Origin: Terriglobia bacterium
Lineage (GTDB): Bacteria; Acidobacteriota; Terriglobia; Terriglobales; Acidobacteriaceae
Assembly (NCBI GenBank): GCA_020073385.1
Contig: JAIQFH010000020.1
Coordinates: 1 to 64,000, forward strand
Reading direction: 5' to 3'
Length of the DNA stretch: 64,000 bases
The position numbers and the translations under genes are program-made. Positions 22,210-31,702 of this stretch are shown here, piece after piece; within the stretch, counting starts at the first letter, position 1, and the number at the start of each line of letters is the position of its first letter. The notes under the pieces were generated by a model that saw only the letters and a program-made list of their open reading frames with translations, was not told the origin of the DNA and searched no databases.

Positions 22210-23480
22210 GCGGCGCTCCGCCGGCCTGGTAAGCCCAACACGGCAACTCCGCCCAGCAACGCGACCACCACCAGGACAATGCAACTCTCGCGATAGCTTC
22301 CCGTAGCGTCTCGTAAGTGGCCTATCAACCAGGGCGCAGCCGCTTCCGCAATACCTCCCGCGGTCAGGATAACGCCCAACAATCGTCCCAGGATTTCAAT
22401 CCCAAAGATTTCCGCGGTCATGAGAGGAATGATCATGTAATCGCCGCCCAGACCGATTCCAAAAATCGCAGCGGAGACATAGAGGGCCAGATGCGACGTC
22501 CCGAGGAACAAAAGAGGAATGCCCGCGGCAACGAGCAGGTACGTCAGGAGCATGACGTGTTTCTTTGAGAACCGATCAGCGAGCCAACCCATGAGTAACC
22601 GGCCAGCGATACTGAAGGCCAGCACCATCGACAAGACGCTTGCGGCATCCCGTTGCGTAAAGTGGCGGTCGAGACTCAACAAGAGCTTCAGATTCTGCTG
22701 CGTGCCACTGATGGCAGCAATTGAGCACATACTTCCCAGAGTGAGCAGATAGAACGACAGTTGCTTGAACGCTGCCTTCGGATTTGGAACGTTAACCGAT
22801 CCGCTGGTTGTGATCACTCGTGGCGTCTCTTTTACCAACCATGCCAGGGGGAATGAAACGACCACTATTGTGAGGCCCAGAATTTGCAGAGCGGTCTGCC
22901 ATCCGAAATGCTGGACGAGCGAGTGCGATATCCACGGGACTGTTGCCCCTCCGATGCCAATTCCGAGATAAGCGAAACCCATCGCCTTTCCGCGCGACCG
23001 GTCGAACCGCTGCGTCAGCAAAACCTGGTTAGGAAGTGGGCCCCCACAGACATAGCCCAACGCGTTAAAGAAGTAGAAGAAGTAAAACATGCCGAGGCTT
23101 GAGATCGAGCCCAGCCCAACCAGGGCAGTCCCCGCCATCAATATGCCGATCATCATCACCCGACGGGGTCCATAGCGGTCGACAATCCATCCTGCGAGGA
23201 AGCCGAAGATAGGACCGACGATCAGTTTGCTCAGAGCGTTGCCTGACGTCACTTGAGCACGCGTCCAACCGAATTGTTGGACCATGAAATCGTAATAGAA
23301 AGGTAGCCCCCAGAGAGCAACACCAACGATGAAGAAGAGCACCACAAAAGCCGTCGCCAGTGCCTGGTACGCCTCGCGCTGGTTCGCAGGAGATGGAATG
23401 ACACTTTGCCCGGACTCTTTCGGCACCTCGCAGATGGATGCCGCCGACGCTACCTTCTCTTCGCTTCCCGGTTCCATCAT
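22206..23480 (-). CDS. MFS transporter (OFA/MCT-like)
   Basis: A 424-residue inner-membrane carrier with twelve predicted helices. The loop 2-3 signature is present as GWIVDRYGPRRVMM near residues 98-111 and a second as GWLADRFSKKHVML near 298-311. The general form (QFGWTRAQVTSGNALSK at the start) is that of the oxalate-formate/monocarboxylate group, so a small carboxylate is the likely cargo. Coupled to the OYE gene by a 4-bp overlap; the pair plus the aldolase form one operon. Confidence 0.88.
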   Translation of the reverse strand: MMEPGSEEKVASAASICEVPKESGQSVIPSPANQREAYQALATAFVVLFFIVGVALWGLPFYYDFMVQQFGWTRAQVTSGNALSKLIVGPIFGFLAGWIVDRYGPRRVMMIGILMAGTALVGLGSISSLGMFYFFYFFNALGYVCGGPLPNQVLLTQRFDRSRGKAMGFAYLGIGIGGATVPWISHSLVQHFGWQTALQILGLTIVVVSFPLAWLVKETPRVITTSGSVNVPNPKAAFKQLSFYLLTLGSMCSIAAISGTQQNLKLLLSLDRHFTQRDAASVLSMVLAFSIAGRLLMGWLADRFSKKHVMLLTYLLVAAGIPLLFLGTSHLALYVSAAIFGIGLGGDYMIIPLMTAEIFGIEILGRLLGVILTAGGIAEAAAPWLIGHLRDATGSYRESCIVLVVVALLGGVAVLGLPGRRSAA

Positions 23481-23567
23481 GGGGTGTCAGTGTAGCGTAC
23501 AGAGAATTGATCCGGCGGACATTTTAGTGCCGGCCTGAGCGCGGAGACGCTACGACAATGAAGAGCG

Positions 23568-25739
23568 TCATCGTACGGCCGGGCCGAGGTTTCCGCGAAG
23601 TACTGTGACAGATGCGGCCGGCAGATCGTAGTTCGTGTCTTGCCCAGCTTGGAGCGTTGAAGTCCTGGGCGGCCCGTCGGGATCGGCGTGTCCCTTCCTT
23701 CGATCCGGATGCCACTGATATTGCTCTTTGCCGAACGTGATCATTGTGACTTGGCCGCTGAACGATACATCGCGGTTGGCTTCTGAATCATGAAACACAA
23801 CGCGTACAGGATGGGGATGATCGTGATCCTTATTAATCAGCATCAGAGCCCACTGGCCGTCTGGACGATGTAGAGCATAGGCGGTCACCAGCACGTTTCC
23901 CTCAGCGTCACCCACATCGCTCGCGGCCCGGTAAAGCTGATGTTCGGCGTCTTTCGGCTGCGACCACTCCTGGGTCAGGAGTTGAGCGGCGAAAAACTGC
24001 GACGTGGGCTGAACGATCTGGTAGTGATCATCGACCATGAAGAGGTGATATGTTCCCCAACTGTTGCGGCAAATTGGATGAGGCGGAGAGTAGGACAGAG
24101 CGTGGTAATAGTGCGTAGATTGTCCGCCCGCGGCAAGAAATCCAGCAAAGGAATCGGCAAGCCACAGAGCACCGAAAATATCGACCGAAGCCTCGCCTCC
24201 GTGCGCGTTGGTTTCGGTGTCAAGCAGAGGCATGCCCGGCGGCAATCCATCATCCCTCCACACCTTCATGATGTGCGTAATCAACTCCGGCTCTTGATAC
24301 AGGTTCTTCCACGGCGTTTCGCACCCGTCGTACGGATAATGCTCGAACGACATGAACGCCAAATCCTGCAATCGATTGTGGGCTCGCAGATAGTCGAGAA
24401 ATCGCCCCAGCCACGAGCTGCGCCCTTGCGCATCGGGCCACGCCTTGATGTCTTCTGTGACGCCCTGAAAAGAAGGTCCGCCGAGTTTGAAGCCACCGTC
24501 CACCTGATGAAGAGCACTGGCAAATTGTAAGTACAGGGAACCGTAGTCCTCCGGGAGCATGTACTGCCCGTCGGCCTCCTCACCCATCTCGATATACGAA
24601 ACCGGATAGCCCCGCTTCTTGATGTAGGCCATCTGCGCGGCCGCGTCGTCGGGCGTGCTGTAAAGCAATGCGACGGGCACAATGGCGGGAAGCCCGCGAG
24701 TGATTCCGCTCGTGAAGAAGAGATCGAAGCCCGGCTGATCACCCGATTCCATGCGATCGGGGGCGACGTACAAATCGGATGGCTCGTGCCACGGATCAAC
24801 CGACGAGCACAACGTGAGCGTCTGCTTCTGGTCGGGAGAGTGGCGGAGGATGTCTCTGAATTCGTGTTTCTCGTTGATTGTTCCGAGATAAACTTCGCGA
24901 ATCGCATATCCCACGCAGTTGCGGCGATCCGAAGAGCCATGAGTGTCGCAGGTATTCGAGGAACGAGTCATCAAGACTCGCACAAACTTCGTAGATGTAG
25001 CCGATGATGACAAGGGCAAGGTCGAGTCGCCGCCCTTCCCCTCTGTAACCGTCCCCGAAGGAAAATCCTTCCACTCGCCTTTGCTCTGCTCGTCCATGGC
25101 ATCACCGTCTCCAACCCAGTACTGGATCCGGAAGTCGCGGGCATACGGATCCGCCCACTGGATGCGGATTCCATTGATGCTCTCTTTTTTGTCGAGCGCA
25201 ACAACCACCCACTGGGGATGAAGAGAATCTTCTTCCCCGGTGAACGTACTCGTCAGATACGGATTGCTCTTCCAGTACGTGTTGACGTCTCCATCGTCGA
25301 GGCGGGAATAACCGTCGAACTCGGACCCACCATTGCGCGTGAATCCACGGTGGGGCAGTGAGTAGCCGTAAGAGTGGCGGATCATCTCGCCGGTTGGCGT
25401 CTTGTCTCCCGTGAAATATCCTTTGCCGGCGGGATCGCTCCATGTGCCTTTCGGATTCCAATGCCAGGCTTGCACGAACAAGTCGGTGTTCTGCCGATAG
25501 CTGATGGTTCCCCACCCTGCCGAGAGCACCTTCTGGATTTGATCCGGACGAAAGAAGACGTCGGTGGCGTTGCTGGGAACACGATCGACGGTGGATCCCA
25601 ACGCATATTGCGGGATGAATCGGTTCGCAACGTGGCTTGGCGTGGCGTCGACCGTCACAGTCTGCGCAACGGACGGAGCGTTACCAAGAAGAATATTGGT
25701 AAGAATGAAGACAGGAAGCATCCGGACAGGCATTCTCAT
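23568..25739 (-). CDS. Secreted glycoside-hydrolase-like protein with a discoidin-type insert
   Basis: A 723-residue exported protein. A signal peptide (MRMPVRMLPVFILTNILLGN..VAQ) leads into an N-terminal region (residues 25-130), a discoidin/F5-8C-like carbohydrate-binding module (about 150-300: FDGYSRLDDGDVNTYWKSNP, KESINGIRIQWADPYARDFR), and a barrel whose motifs YIEMGEEADGQYMLPE and PLLDTETNAHGGEA could supply the acid/base and nucleophile Glu of a clan GH-A enzyme (GH39/GH5-like). GGAG lies 8 bp before the ATG. The catalytic assignment is inferred. It faces nagB across a divergent promoter region. Confidence 0.7.
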   Translation of the reverse strand: MRMPVRMLPVFILTNILLGNAPSVAQTVTVDATPSHVANRFIPQYALGSTVDRVPSNATDVFFRPDQIQKVLSAGWGTISYRQNTDLFVQAWHWNPKGTWSDPAGKGYFTGDKTPTGEMIRHSYGYSLPHRGFTRNGGSEFDGYSRLDDGDVNTYWKSNPYLTSTFTGEEDSLHPQWVVVALDKKESINGIRIQWADPYARDFRIQYWVGDGDAMDEQSKGEWKDFPSGTVTEGKGGDSTLPLSSSATSTKFVRVLMTRSSNTCDTHGSSDRRNCVGYAIREVYLGTINEKHEFRDILRHSPDQKQTLTLCSSVDPWHEPSDLYVAPDRMESGDQPGFDLFFTSGITRGLPAIVPVALLYSTPDDAAAQMAYIKKRGYPVSYIEMGEEADGQYMLPEDYGSLYLQFASALHQVDGGFKLGGPSFQGVTEDIKAWPDAQGRSSWLGRFLDYLRAHNRLQDLAFMSFEHYPYDGCETPWKNLYQEPELITHIMKVWRDDGLPPGMPLLDTETNAHGGEASVDIFGALWLADSFAGFLAAGGQSTHYYHALSYSPPHPICRNSWGTYHLFMVDDHYQIVQPTSQFFAAQLLTQEWSQPKDAEHQLYRAASDVGDAEGNVLVTAYALHRPDGQWALMLINKDHDHPHPVRVVFHDSEANRDVSFSGQVTMITFGKEQYQWHPDRRKGHADPDGPPRTSTLQAGQDTNYDLPAASVTVLRGNLGPAVR

Positions 25740-25870
25740 CGAGAATCTCCAAGCTAGGTGTTGGCTAGAGTGATACAACAGTACCGGTCTCTCGTGCCAC
25801 GACACAGGCTATTCGTTTTCACGCCGTAAGATTGCGATTCGTATCAGCGTCAGTTCCAATGACTGGCTTG

Positions 25871-25876
25871 TATAAT
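25871..25876 (+). promoter_or_regulatory. Likely -10 box of nagB
   Basis: TATAAT following CTTG, 37 bp before the nagB start; no clear -35 at 17 bp, so an activator or extended element may be needed. Confidence 0.4.
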
Positions 25877-25912
25877 TTGCCGTTTCCATATTCCCGATCA
25901 TCGGATCTTGCC

Positions 25913-26695
25913 ATGCTCATTAAAGTATTCAACGACAGAACCGCGTTGGGCCGCGCGGCCGCCGAGCAGGCGGCCACAGCGATTCGGCGCGCTATCTCAG
26001 AGCGCGGAGCGGCACGCATCATCGCCGCCACGGCTGCCTCGCAACTCGAGTTCCTCGATGCACTCACGAAGGCCCCGGGAATCGATTGGACAAAAGTTGA
26101 GGCCTTCCATCTCGATGAATACATCGGTTTGCCGATCACGCACCCGGGCAGCTTTCGCAAAATGCTGATGGAACAACTGGTCAGCAAAACTGGAATCCGC
26201 CGCTATCACCTGCTCGCCGGTGATGCTGCCGATCCGGGCGCAGTGGCGCGTGAGGCCAGCAAGCAGATTGCCTCGGCACCCATTGATATCGCCTTCCTCG
26301 GTATTGGGGAGAACGGACATATCGCATTCAACGATCCCCCGGCGGATTTCAACACCGAAGAACCGTACATCATCGTCAATCTCGACGAGGCGTGCCGCCA
26401 GCAGCAGGTCGGTGAGGCGTGGTTCGCAGATATCTCCCAAGTTCCGAAGCAAGCCCTTTCGATGTCGGCGAAACAAATTCTCAAGGCGAAAGAAATTCTC
26501 GCCGTGGTACCGGACAAGCGCAAAGCTCAGGCCATAAAAGCCTGCTTCGAAGGAGAGATCAGTCCCATGGCCCCGGCTTCGATCATACGAAGACACTCCA
26601 ACGCCACTATCTATCTCGACCGGGATTCGGCCTCGCTGCTAGGGCCGGCTCTCCAGTCGGTGCTGGCGAAGGACTCCCAAGCGACGCTGGGCTGA
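25913..26695 (+). CDS. nagB: Glucosamine-6-phosphate deaminase family protein
   Basis: A 260-residue enzyme of the NagB/6-phosphogluconolactonase family, cytosolic, converting glucosamine-6-phosphate to fructose-6-phosphate and ammonia. Motifs: [12 protein letters not shown] near residues 61-72 (the active-site Asp-Glu), [14 protein letters not shown] near 129-142 (catalytic His region), and [20 protein letters not shown] near 189-208. The start at ATG 25913 matches the family N-terminus ([17 protein letters not shown]). The last 89 bp overlap the 3' end of the oppositely transcribed MFS gene. Its presence points to amino-sugar use. Confidence 0.92.
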   Translation: MLIKVFNDRTALGRAAAEQAATAIRRAISERGAARIIAATAASQLEFLDALTKAPGIDWTKVEAFHLDEYIGLPITHPGSFRKMLMEQLVSKTGIRRYHLLAGDAADPGAVAREASKQIASAPIDIAFLGIGENGHIAFNDPPADFNTEEPYIIVNLDEACRQQQVGEAWFADISQVPKQALSMSAKQILKAKEILAVVPDKRKAQAIKACFEGEISPMAPASIIRRHSNATIYLDRDSASLLGPALQSVLAKDSQATLG

Positions 26696-27977
26696 GTGTC
26701 TTGGTTGGGTCCACGACCAACCAGCTCGCAGCACCCACCACGCACAAAGCGGCTGCGACCAGGAAAGAAGATGTCCACCCGAAGTGTTCCGCGATCCAAG
26801 GGGTCAGCATAGCCGTAAGAAAGGCGCCGAACTGGTTGCCCGTGTTCATGATCCCGGAAACCGTGCCCGACGATCCGCCGGCGATGTCTGCGGTCACGGA
26901 CCAGAAAGAACTCTGCGACAAGTAAAGCGCGCCTGCGCCGCCGGCGAGGACAACGCTCGCCAGGCGCGCACTCTGCACTTGCGTCCCGCAGGCGATGAAG
27001 ATGCCAGCAACGCAAATCGAAAGCACCGCAATTCCGCACCGCCCGACCCGTGGGCCGCGCGATTTCGTCAGGCGGTCATTGATCCACCCACCCAGAAGGC
27101 AGCCCACGAGCATCGCAAGAAAGGGCAGCATCGAATAGAACGCGCTTGCCTTGAGATCCAGTCCTCTTACCTTCGACAGATACCGGTAAAACCAGCTAAA
27201 GAACATCCAGGCAACATAGCCGTAACAGAAATAACTGATGGTGAGGGCCCACACTTCTCCGCTCCGCACAACACGCGACCACGGCATGAGCTCTGACTCT
27301 CGACTCGAAGGCTTTTCACGCGGAGTTGTGACGGTAAGCCGAGACTCAATGAACGCACGCTCCGAGTCGGAAACCCCGGGATGTTCGGCTGGAGTATCGC
27401 GAGCCGATGTATACCAGATCGCGCCGGCGATTAACCCGATCACGGCGCACGCCCAAAACGAGGAGCGCCATCCATAGTGGACCATCAGGTATGTGATGAA
27501 CGGTGGCGTGAGGCCGGCACCGGCTCCTACTCCGGCGAAGATCCAGCCGTTGGCGATTCCGCGCTCGTGAACAGGAATCCAGCGGGAGAGAAACTGATTC
27601 GCGGAAGGATAGATGACCGCCTCTCCCGCTCCGAGAAGGAAGCGGACTGCCATGAACAGGAACAGGGCGCCCGTGATGTTCGCCGGAACGAGCGCAGTGA
27701 GAGCCGTGAAGATTCCCCACCAGATCACTCCACCTGTGAGCACGATTCGTGGGCCGAAACGATCGGCGAGGCGGCCGCCGATCGTTTGAAACAGCATGTA
27801 ACCCAACAGCATCGCGCTGAAGACCTTGCCCAACTGTACGTCGCTGAGATGGTAGGCATCGACAATGGCCCCGCCCGCGATGGAGATGTTGACGCGATCC
27901 AAATACGACACGGCGCTGAGGACAAACAACCAGAAGACCAGAAACCAGCGCACGCGCGTTATTTTCGCCGGGGCCAT
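26607..27977 (-). CDS. MFS transporter of the anion:cation symporter type
   Basis: A 456-residue carrier with twelve helices, in the ACS group (hexuronate, glucarate, galactonate carriers). The N-terminal [13 protein letters not shown] is diagnostic for this group, with [17 protein letters not shown] in loop 2-3 and [21 protein letters not shown] in helix 4-5. Sugar-acid transport is thus expected. The gene follows the PLP enzyme by 18 bp, at the end of a five-gene run. The C-terminal tail (Pro/Ala-rich) runs 89 bp into the end of nagB in antisense. Confidence 0.9.
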   Translation of the reverse strand: MAPAKITRVRWFLVFWLFVLSAVSYLDRVNISIAGGAIVDAYHLSDVQLGKVFSAMLLGYMLFQTIGGRLADRFGPRIVLTGGVIWWGIFTALTALVPANITGALFLFMAVRFLLGAGEAVIYPSANQFLSRWIPVHERGIANGWIFAGVGAGAGLTPPFITYLMVHYGWRSSFWACAVIGLIAGAIWYTSARDTPAEHPGVSDSERAFIESRLTVTTPREKPSSRESELMPWSRVVRSGEVWALTISYFCYGYVAWMFFSWFYRYLSKVRGLDLKASAFYSMLPFLAMLVGCLLGGWINDRLTKSRGPRVGRCGIAVLSICVAGIFIACGTQVQSARLASVVLAGGAGALYLSQSSFWSVTADIAGGSSGTVSGIMNTGNQFGAFLTAMLTPWIAEHFGWTSSFLVAAALCVVGAASWLVVDPTKTLSPASLGSPSPAPTGEPALAARPNPGRDR

Positions 27978-27995
27978 GAGTACGGTATCGCGATC

Positions 27996-29252
27996 TTAAA
28001 CGGAGTGTTCCTTCAGGATATGCTCCAACCGTTCGGCGACGATCTTGTCCTCACCCGGTTGCAGCATGAATGAGCACATGCTGAGCCCAGGCTTGCCCTC
28101 ACCGCCGCCGATGACAATCGCGGGCTTGGACTCCCGCAGTAATTTCGAAACCTGCTTCGGTTCCAGAGAGACTCTCGAATCCCACGTGATCTGCATGTGA
28201 GGCACGTGGTTCGCGATGTCAGGGACGAAGAACGAGGTGCTCACGCCCGGAACCTTGGTGAGTTCGCGCGAGATCCGCTCGAGCCGCTCCTGCCATTCCC
28301 GTGCCAGAGCGTCGTGATCTTCCTTCAGATAAAGTTCCAGCGCCTTGACCATCCCGATAATTTCTTCTTTACCGACTTTCTGACTGCGGCCCAGCGTGTC
28401 TTCGTGCGGGCTGTTGTTGAGAAGCGCATAAGCGACCAGGTCCTTGCGCCCGATCAGCAATCCTGCACACTGCGGCCCGCGCATGGCCTTGCCGCCGCTG
28501 AAAGTGACGAGATCGTATCCCATGTTGGTGTAGTCCCAAAGATGCGACACCGGGGGTGTATCCGCAGCAGCATCATTCATGCATGGAACGTTATACTGCT
28601 TGGCCAGCTTCACCCACTCGTCGACTTTGATCTGCCCGGCAGCATTAGCAAAATTTGAGAAATGCATCATCGCCGTCCGGTCGTTCACGGCCTGGCGGAG
28701 TTCATCGCGAGTCTCAACCTCGATCAGCTTGATGCCGGTCGACCGCAACTGGTGATCGAACGGGTTGCGATGCGATTTTTGAATGATGACTTCCGACTTC
28801 ATGCCGCTAAGGTCGGGCAGTTGTTGGATCAGCTTTTCGTTATCGCCGGTGAGAATGCCTGCCAGTCCGGATTGAATCGCGGCGGCCGCGCCTGAAGTAA
28901 CCAGCGCGGAGTAGCCTTCGGGGAGTTTCAGCATCTCCGCGATGCGCTTCCCCGCAGCCACTTCGAGTTCAGGAATGTTCACAAAGTGGCGACCCGCCAT
29001 GGCCATCACGGCTTCGAGTTCCGGCCGCAGAATGGAACCGCCCAGCATGGTCATGGTTCCCTCGCAGTTGATGACGGTGGTCACCCCGAGTTCGTCATAT
29101 GGATTTCCGCTCTGCCCAAAGCCGCTCACAGCATTGCTTCCAGCCGTTGCAGGAACTTTTGAAAAGAGCTTGCGAGGCGCTAAGATAGACCCCACCATCG
29201 CTGCAGCGGTCCCGAGAAATCCGCGCCGGTTCCACGTCGAGTTCAGCCGCAT
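27996..29252 (-). CDS. Tat-exported SelA/DgaE-like PLP enzyme
   Basis: A 418-residue PLP-dependent protein of the SelA-like family that includes D-glucosaminate-6-phosphate ammonia-lyase (DgaE). The start carries a twin-arginine motif (NRRGFLG, residues 8-14) and a hydrophobic stretch with ILAPRKLFSK after it, so it is probably folded with its cofactor and sent to the periplasm. The fold is clear: YDELGVTTVINCEGTMTMLG near 52, ALVTSGAAAAIQSGLAGIL near 117, PCMNDAAADTPPV near 225, and the Schiff-base lysine in FSGGKAMRGPQCAGLLIG near 252. It sits 28 bp after a RidA gene. SelA itself is cytosolic, so export is unusual. Confidence 0.85.
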   Translation of the reverse strand: MRLNSTWNRRGFLGTAAAMVGSILAPRKLFSKVPATAGSNAVSGFGQSGNPYDELGVTTVINCEGTMTMLGGSILRPELEAVMAMAGRHFVNIPELEVAAGKRIAEMLKLPEGYSALVTSGAAAAIQSGLAGILTGDNEKLIQQLPDLSGMKSEVIIQKSHRNPFDHQLRSTGIKLIEVETRDELRQAVNDRTAMMHFSNFANAAGQIKVDEWVKLAKQYNVPCMNDAAADTPPVSHLWDYTNMGYDLVTFSGGKAMRGPQCAGLLIGRKDLVAYALLNNSPHEDTLGRSQKVGKEEIIGMVKALELYLKEDHDALAREWQERLERISRELTKVPGVSTSFFVPDIANHVPHMQITWDSRVSLEPKQVSKLLRESKPAIVIGGGEGKPGLSMCSFMLQPGEDKIVAERLEHILKEHSV

Positions 29253-29280
29253 AAATTCTCCTCGTTTCTACCAGCGCGTC

Positions 29281-29784
29281 TTACTTGTGAGCCACAGCGG
29301 CAATGCAATTGATTTCGACCAGCGAATCTCCCGGCAGTGCAGCCACCGCCACCGTGGTGCGGGCCGGTCCGCCATGAGGAAAATACGTCCCGAACACTTT
29401 GTGCATGCCGTCCCAGTGCTCGATCTTCACTAGAAACACATTGGCCTGAAGAACGGTATCCATCGTTCCTCCGCCGATTTCAACCATCTTCTTCAACTTG
29501 TCCATGACCATGCTGGTGTGAGATTCGATCGTCCACTCTTTCTGATCCCGCGAGTCGTGCGCACCTATCCCGGAAACGTAAATCAATCCGTTGTGGACAA
29601 TCACGGGCATGATGACGTCTTTTTCGCCGCCCGGCTTGCCTTCTGCGTTGAGCTTCCGTATGGCGTTCGCATCCTGAGAGCTCTGCGCCATTCCGCGCGT
29701 AGCCGCAGCCGCAGTAAGGCCGAGAGCCGAGAGAACTGAACCCATCTTCAGGGCAAAAGTCCGTCGTGTCGAAGTGAAATCCAT
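29281..29784 (-). CDS. Tat-exported RidA-family deaminase
   Basis: A 167-residue YjgF/RidA protein that hydrolyses enamine or imine intermediates to keto acids. The N-terminus TRRTFALKMGSVLSALGLTA is a Tat signal with a twin-Arg, cleaved near RGMAQ. The RidA domain follows with GLIYVSGIGAHDSRDQKEW near residues 66-84 and the substrate-binding Arg in GGPARTTVAVAALPGDSLVE near 138-157. The ATG at 29784 is chosen since AGGAAG lies 6 bp before it; ATG 29790 abuts that site. Placed directly before the PLP enzyme in the same transcript, which suggests they work in series. Confidence 0.87.
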   Translation of the reverse strand: MDFTSTRRTFALKMGSVLSALGLTAAAATRGMAQSSQDANAIRKLNAEGKPGGEKDVIMPVIVHNGLIYVSGIGAHDSRDQKEWTIESHTSMVMDKLKKMVEIGGGTMDTVLQANVFLVKIEHWDGMHKVFGTYFPHGGPARTTVAVAALPGDSLVEINCIAAVAHK

Positions 29785-29846
29785 GTTCATCTTCCTTTCA
29801 ATTTGCGATTTTGAAATCCGTCATTCGTGGCCAGCGCAGCTGTGTG

Positions 29847-30698
29847 TTACACAGCCATTCTGGCAAGTTGCAGTGCAGTTTTGCCGTCGCGGCCTTCCAC
29901 TGACGAACGGGAACGAAGGCCAGCCGGCTGATAGCCCAGTTCTGCCGAGATCTGCAATCCCGCCGTCTGGATAAGCGGCGCCAGCTGGCGAAGGCGTGCT
30001 ACGGGCATCCGAAGACTCGGCGCCGTGATGCTGACGCTCGATTGCACGCTCCCCGTGTGATCCCAGATCGGAGCAGCGACACAGCGGATGTGCAACTCGT
30101 GTTCCTCCAGGTCCGAGGCATATCCGTTCTTGCGGACGCGGAACAACTCAGCTTTGAGTTCCTGGAGACTGCCGGCCGTGTTCGGCGTCAGGCGTTTCAG
30201 TTCGAGTTGCGAGAGAACATGATCCTGTTCGTCAGCCGGCATGAAGGCCAGCATCACCTTTCCGACGGCGGTGCAGTAAAGCGGAACAGACGCGCCAATT
30301 CGCGAATGGATACGCAGAGGTTCCGGCGAGTCCAACTTCTCCACGTACACTGCAGACATGCCATGCCGCACCGTGAGATGTATGGTCTCGCGAGTCTGCT
30401 GGTTCAACTCCCGCAGATGCGGCAAACTTAAGCGTCGAATATCCAGTTGCCCTGCGGCGGCTTGCCCAATGGCAAAGCATGCGATCCCGAGGTGGTGGGT
30501 GCCTTCCAGATCGCGGTTCAGGAATCCTGCGGTGACTAGATTGGCCAGGAAGCGGTGAACGGTGCTCACTGGCAGTCGCGACGAAGCTGCGACCTGTTTC
30601 GCGGTAAGTCCGCGCGGAGATTCACTGAAGAGATTCAGAAGCTTCAGCCCACGCTGCAGAGCGGTAATATCGTAATTGCGTTTCGGTCGCGCTGTCAT
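29847..30698 (-). CDS. IclR-family transcriptional regulator
   Basis: A 283-residue regulator. The N-terminal winged HTH (LQRGLKLLNLFSESPRGLTA near residues 15-34, RLPVSTVHRFLANLVTAGFL near 40-59) is typical of IclR, and the C-terminal effector domain shows ELNQQTRETIHLTVRHGMSA and GVxVPLYCTAVGKVMLAF-like features (SVPLYCTAVGKVMLAFMPAD). It lies between the RraA and RidA genes and 54-56 bp from each, so it is in the operon it probably controls. A 14-bp palindrome (30732-30745) lies just upstream of its start and recurs before the TonB receptor gene. Confidence 0.92.
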   Translation of the reverse strand: MTARPKRNYDITALQRGLKLLNLFSESPRGLTAKQVAASSRLPVSTVHRFLANLVTAGFLNRDLEGTHHLGIACFAIGQAAAGQLDIRRLSLPHLRELNQQTRETIHLTVRHGMSAVYVEKLDSPEPLRIHSRIGASVPLYCTAVGKVMLAFMPADEQDHVLSQLELKRLTPNTAGSLQELKAELFRVRKNGYASDLEEHELHIRCVAAPIWDHTGSVQSSVSITAPSLRMPVARLRQLAPLIQTAGLQISAELGYQPAGLRSRSSVEGRDGKTALQLARMAV

Positions 30699-30731
30699 AG
30701 CAAACAAAAATGAAAACGCTGGATTATCTGA

Positions 30732-30745
30732 TGAAAATCGATTTT
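30732..30745. promoter_or_regulatory. 14-bp palindromic motif before iclR
   Basis: TGAAAATCGATTTT, of which AAAATCGATTTT is a perfect palindrome, 34 bp upstream of the iclR start. The identical 14 bases recur at 40285-40298. Candidate IclR operator. Confidence 0.55.
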
Positions 30746-30752
30746 ATGCAAC

Positions 30753-31538
30753 CTACAGCCGCCCTACTTTCTTAACGGCCTGCACGATCGACTTGAATTG
30801 CTCGATCAGCGCGTACATGGAATGCTCTTTGTAATCCATTTGTTGAGCCAAGGTGAGCACCGCCTGCGCCTGAGCTTTTGGGACCACAGCGACGCCATCG
30901 CTATCTGCGACGACGATATCTCCAGCGTTAACGGCAACTCCATTGCACACCACTGGGATCTGCGATCCCGCAAACCGGTAGTGATGTACCGAGGTGGAGG
31001 GAACTATGCCGGTGGCAAAGACTGGGAATGCGATCTTGCGCAGATACGCGACATCCCGCACTCCGCCCTCAATCACCGCTCCGGCGTAGCCACGCGCCGC
31101 CATGGCTGTGCCCATCAGGCCGCCCATCCCGGCGATGTCTTCGCCGTCTTCAACCACCATTACATACACCGAGTCGGTCGATCCCTGATCGATGGCCTCC
31201 AGCATTCCCGTGAGCGCCTCAGGATCGTTGTTGCCCTCGTCTTTCTTGAGTAGAACGGTTCTCGCAAACCCCGCAAATTTGGCGGTGAAGATCGGCTGCA
31301 TGCGGTGGCTCATGTACATCTTCTTATGAGTAATCTGCTCCAGCGCATCCGAAACGGAGGCTACTTCCACATGTCGATATTGCGCAACCATATCGCTGTC
31401 CGACAGAGGGGTCGCAGCCGTTGAATTGGATTGCGCGCGCACAAGATGAACTTGGGCGGCACCTGCAAAAATGAAAGTGAGCGCTGCAAAAGCAAGTATC
31501 AGGATACGAATTCTCGAGAACAGATGATCCAGATTCAT
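30753..31538 (-). CDS. Exported RraA-family protein (aldolase-like)
   Basis: A 261-residue protein of the RraA/HMG-aldolase fold, formerly annotated as dimethylmenaquinone methyltransferase. A Sec signal (about residues 10-35, ILILAFAALTFIFAGAAQVH) precedes the domain. The conserved GGVRDVAYLRK near residue 158-168 holds the metal- and substrate-binding Arg/Asp of pyruvate aldolases in this family, and GIVPSTSVHHYRFAG follows; VADSDGVAVVP near 212-222 is also typical. Some members split 4-hydroxy-4-methyl-2-oxoglutarate or oxaloacetate; others bind RNase E. Export is odd for this fold and argues for a periplasmic enzyme here. Confidence 0.82.
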   Translation of the reverse strand: MNLDHLFSRIRILILAFAALTFIFAGAAQVHLVRAQSNSTAATPLSDSDMVAQYRHVEVASVSDALEQITHKKMYMSHRMQPIFTAKFAGFARTVLLKKDEGNNDPEALTGMLEAIDQGSTDSVYVMVVEDGEDIAGMGGLMGTAMAARGYAGAVIEGGVRDVAYLRKIAFPVFATGIVPSTSVHHYRFAGSQIPVVCNGVAVNAGDIVVADSDGVAVVPKAQAQAVLTLAQQMDYKEHSMYALIEQFKSIVQAVKKVGRL

Positions 31539-31702
31539 TCCTTCCTCCTCAGCTCTGTGCGTCCGCGGACTTAATCGCTGCAGGCGCGGTCTTCGATTTG
31601 CCGATCAGCCTCTTGCCGATCGATGCATCGTGGTGGACAACTTCCCATCCAGTGAAATCGAAAGAGAGCAGTTTTTCGCCCTCTCTTTTTCGATGCGATA
31701 GA

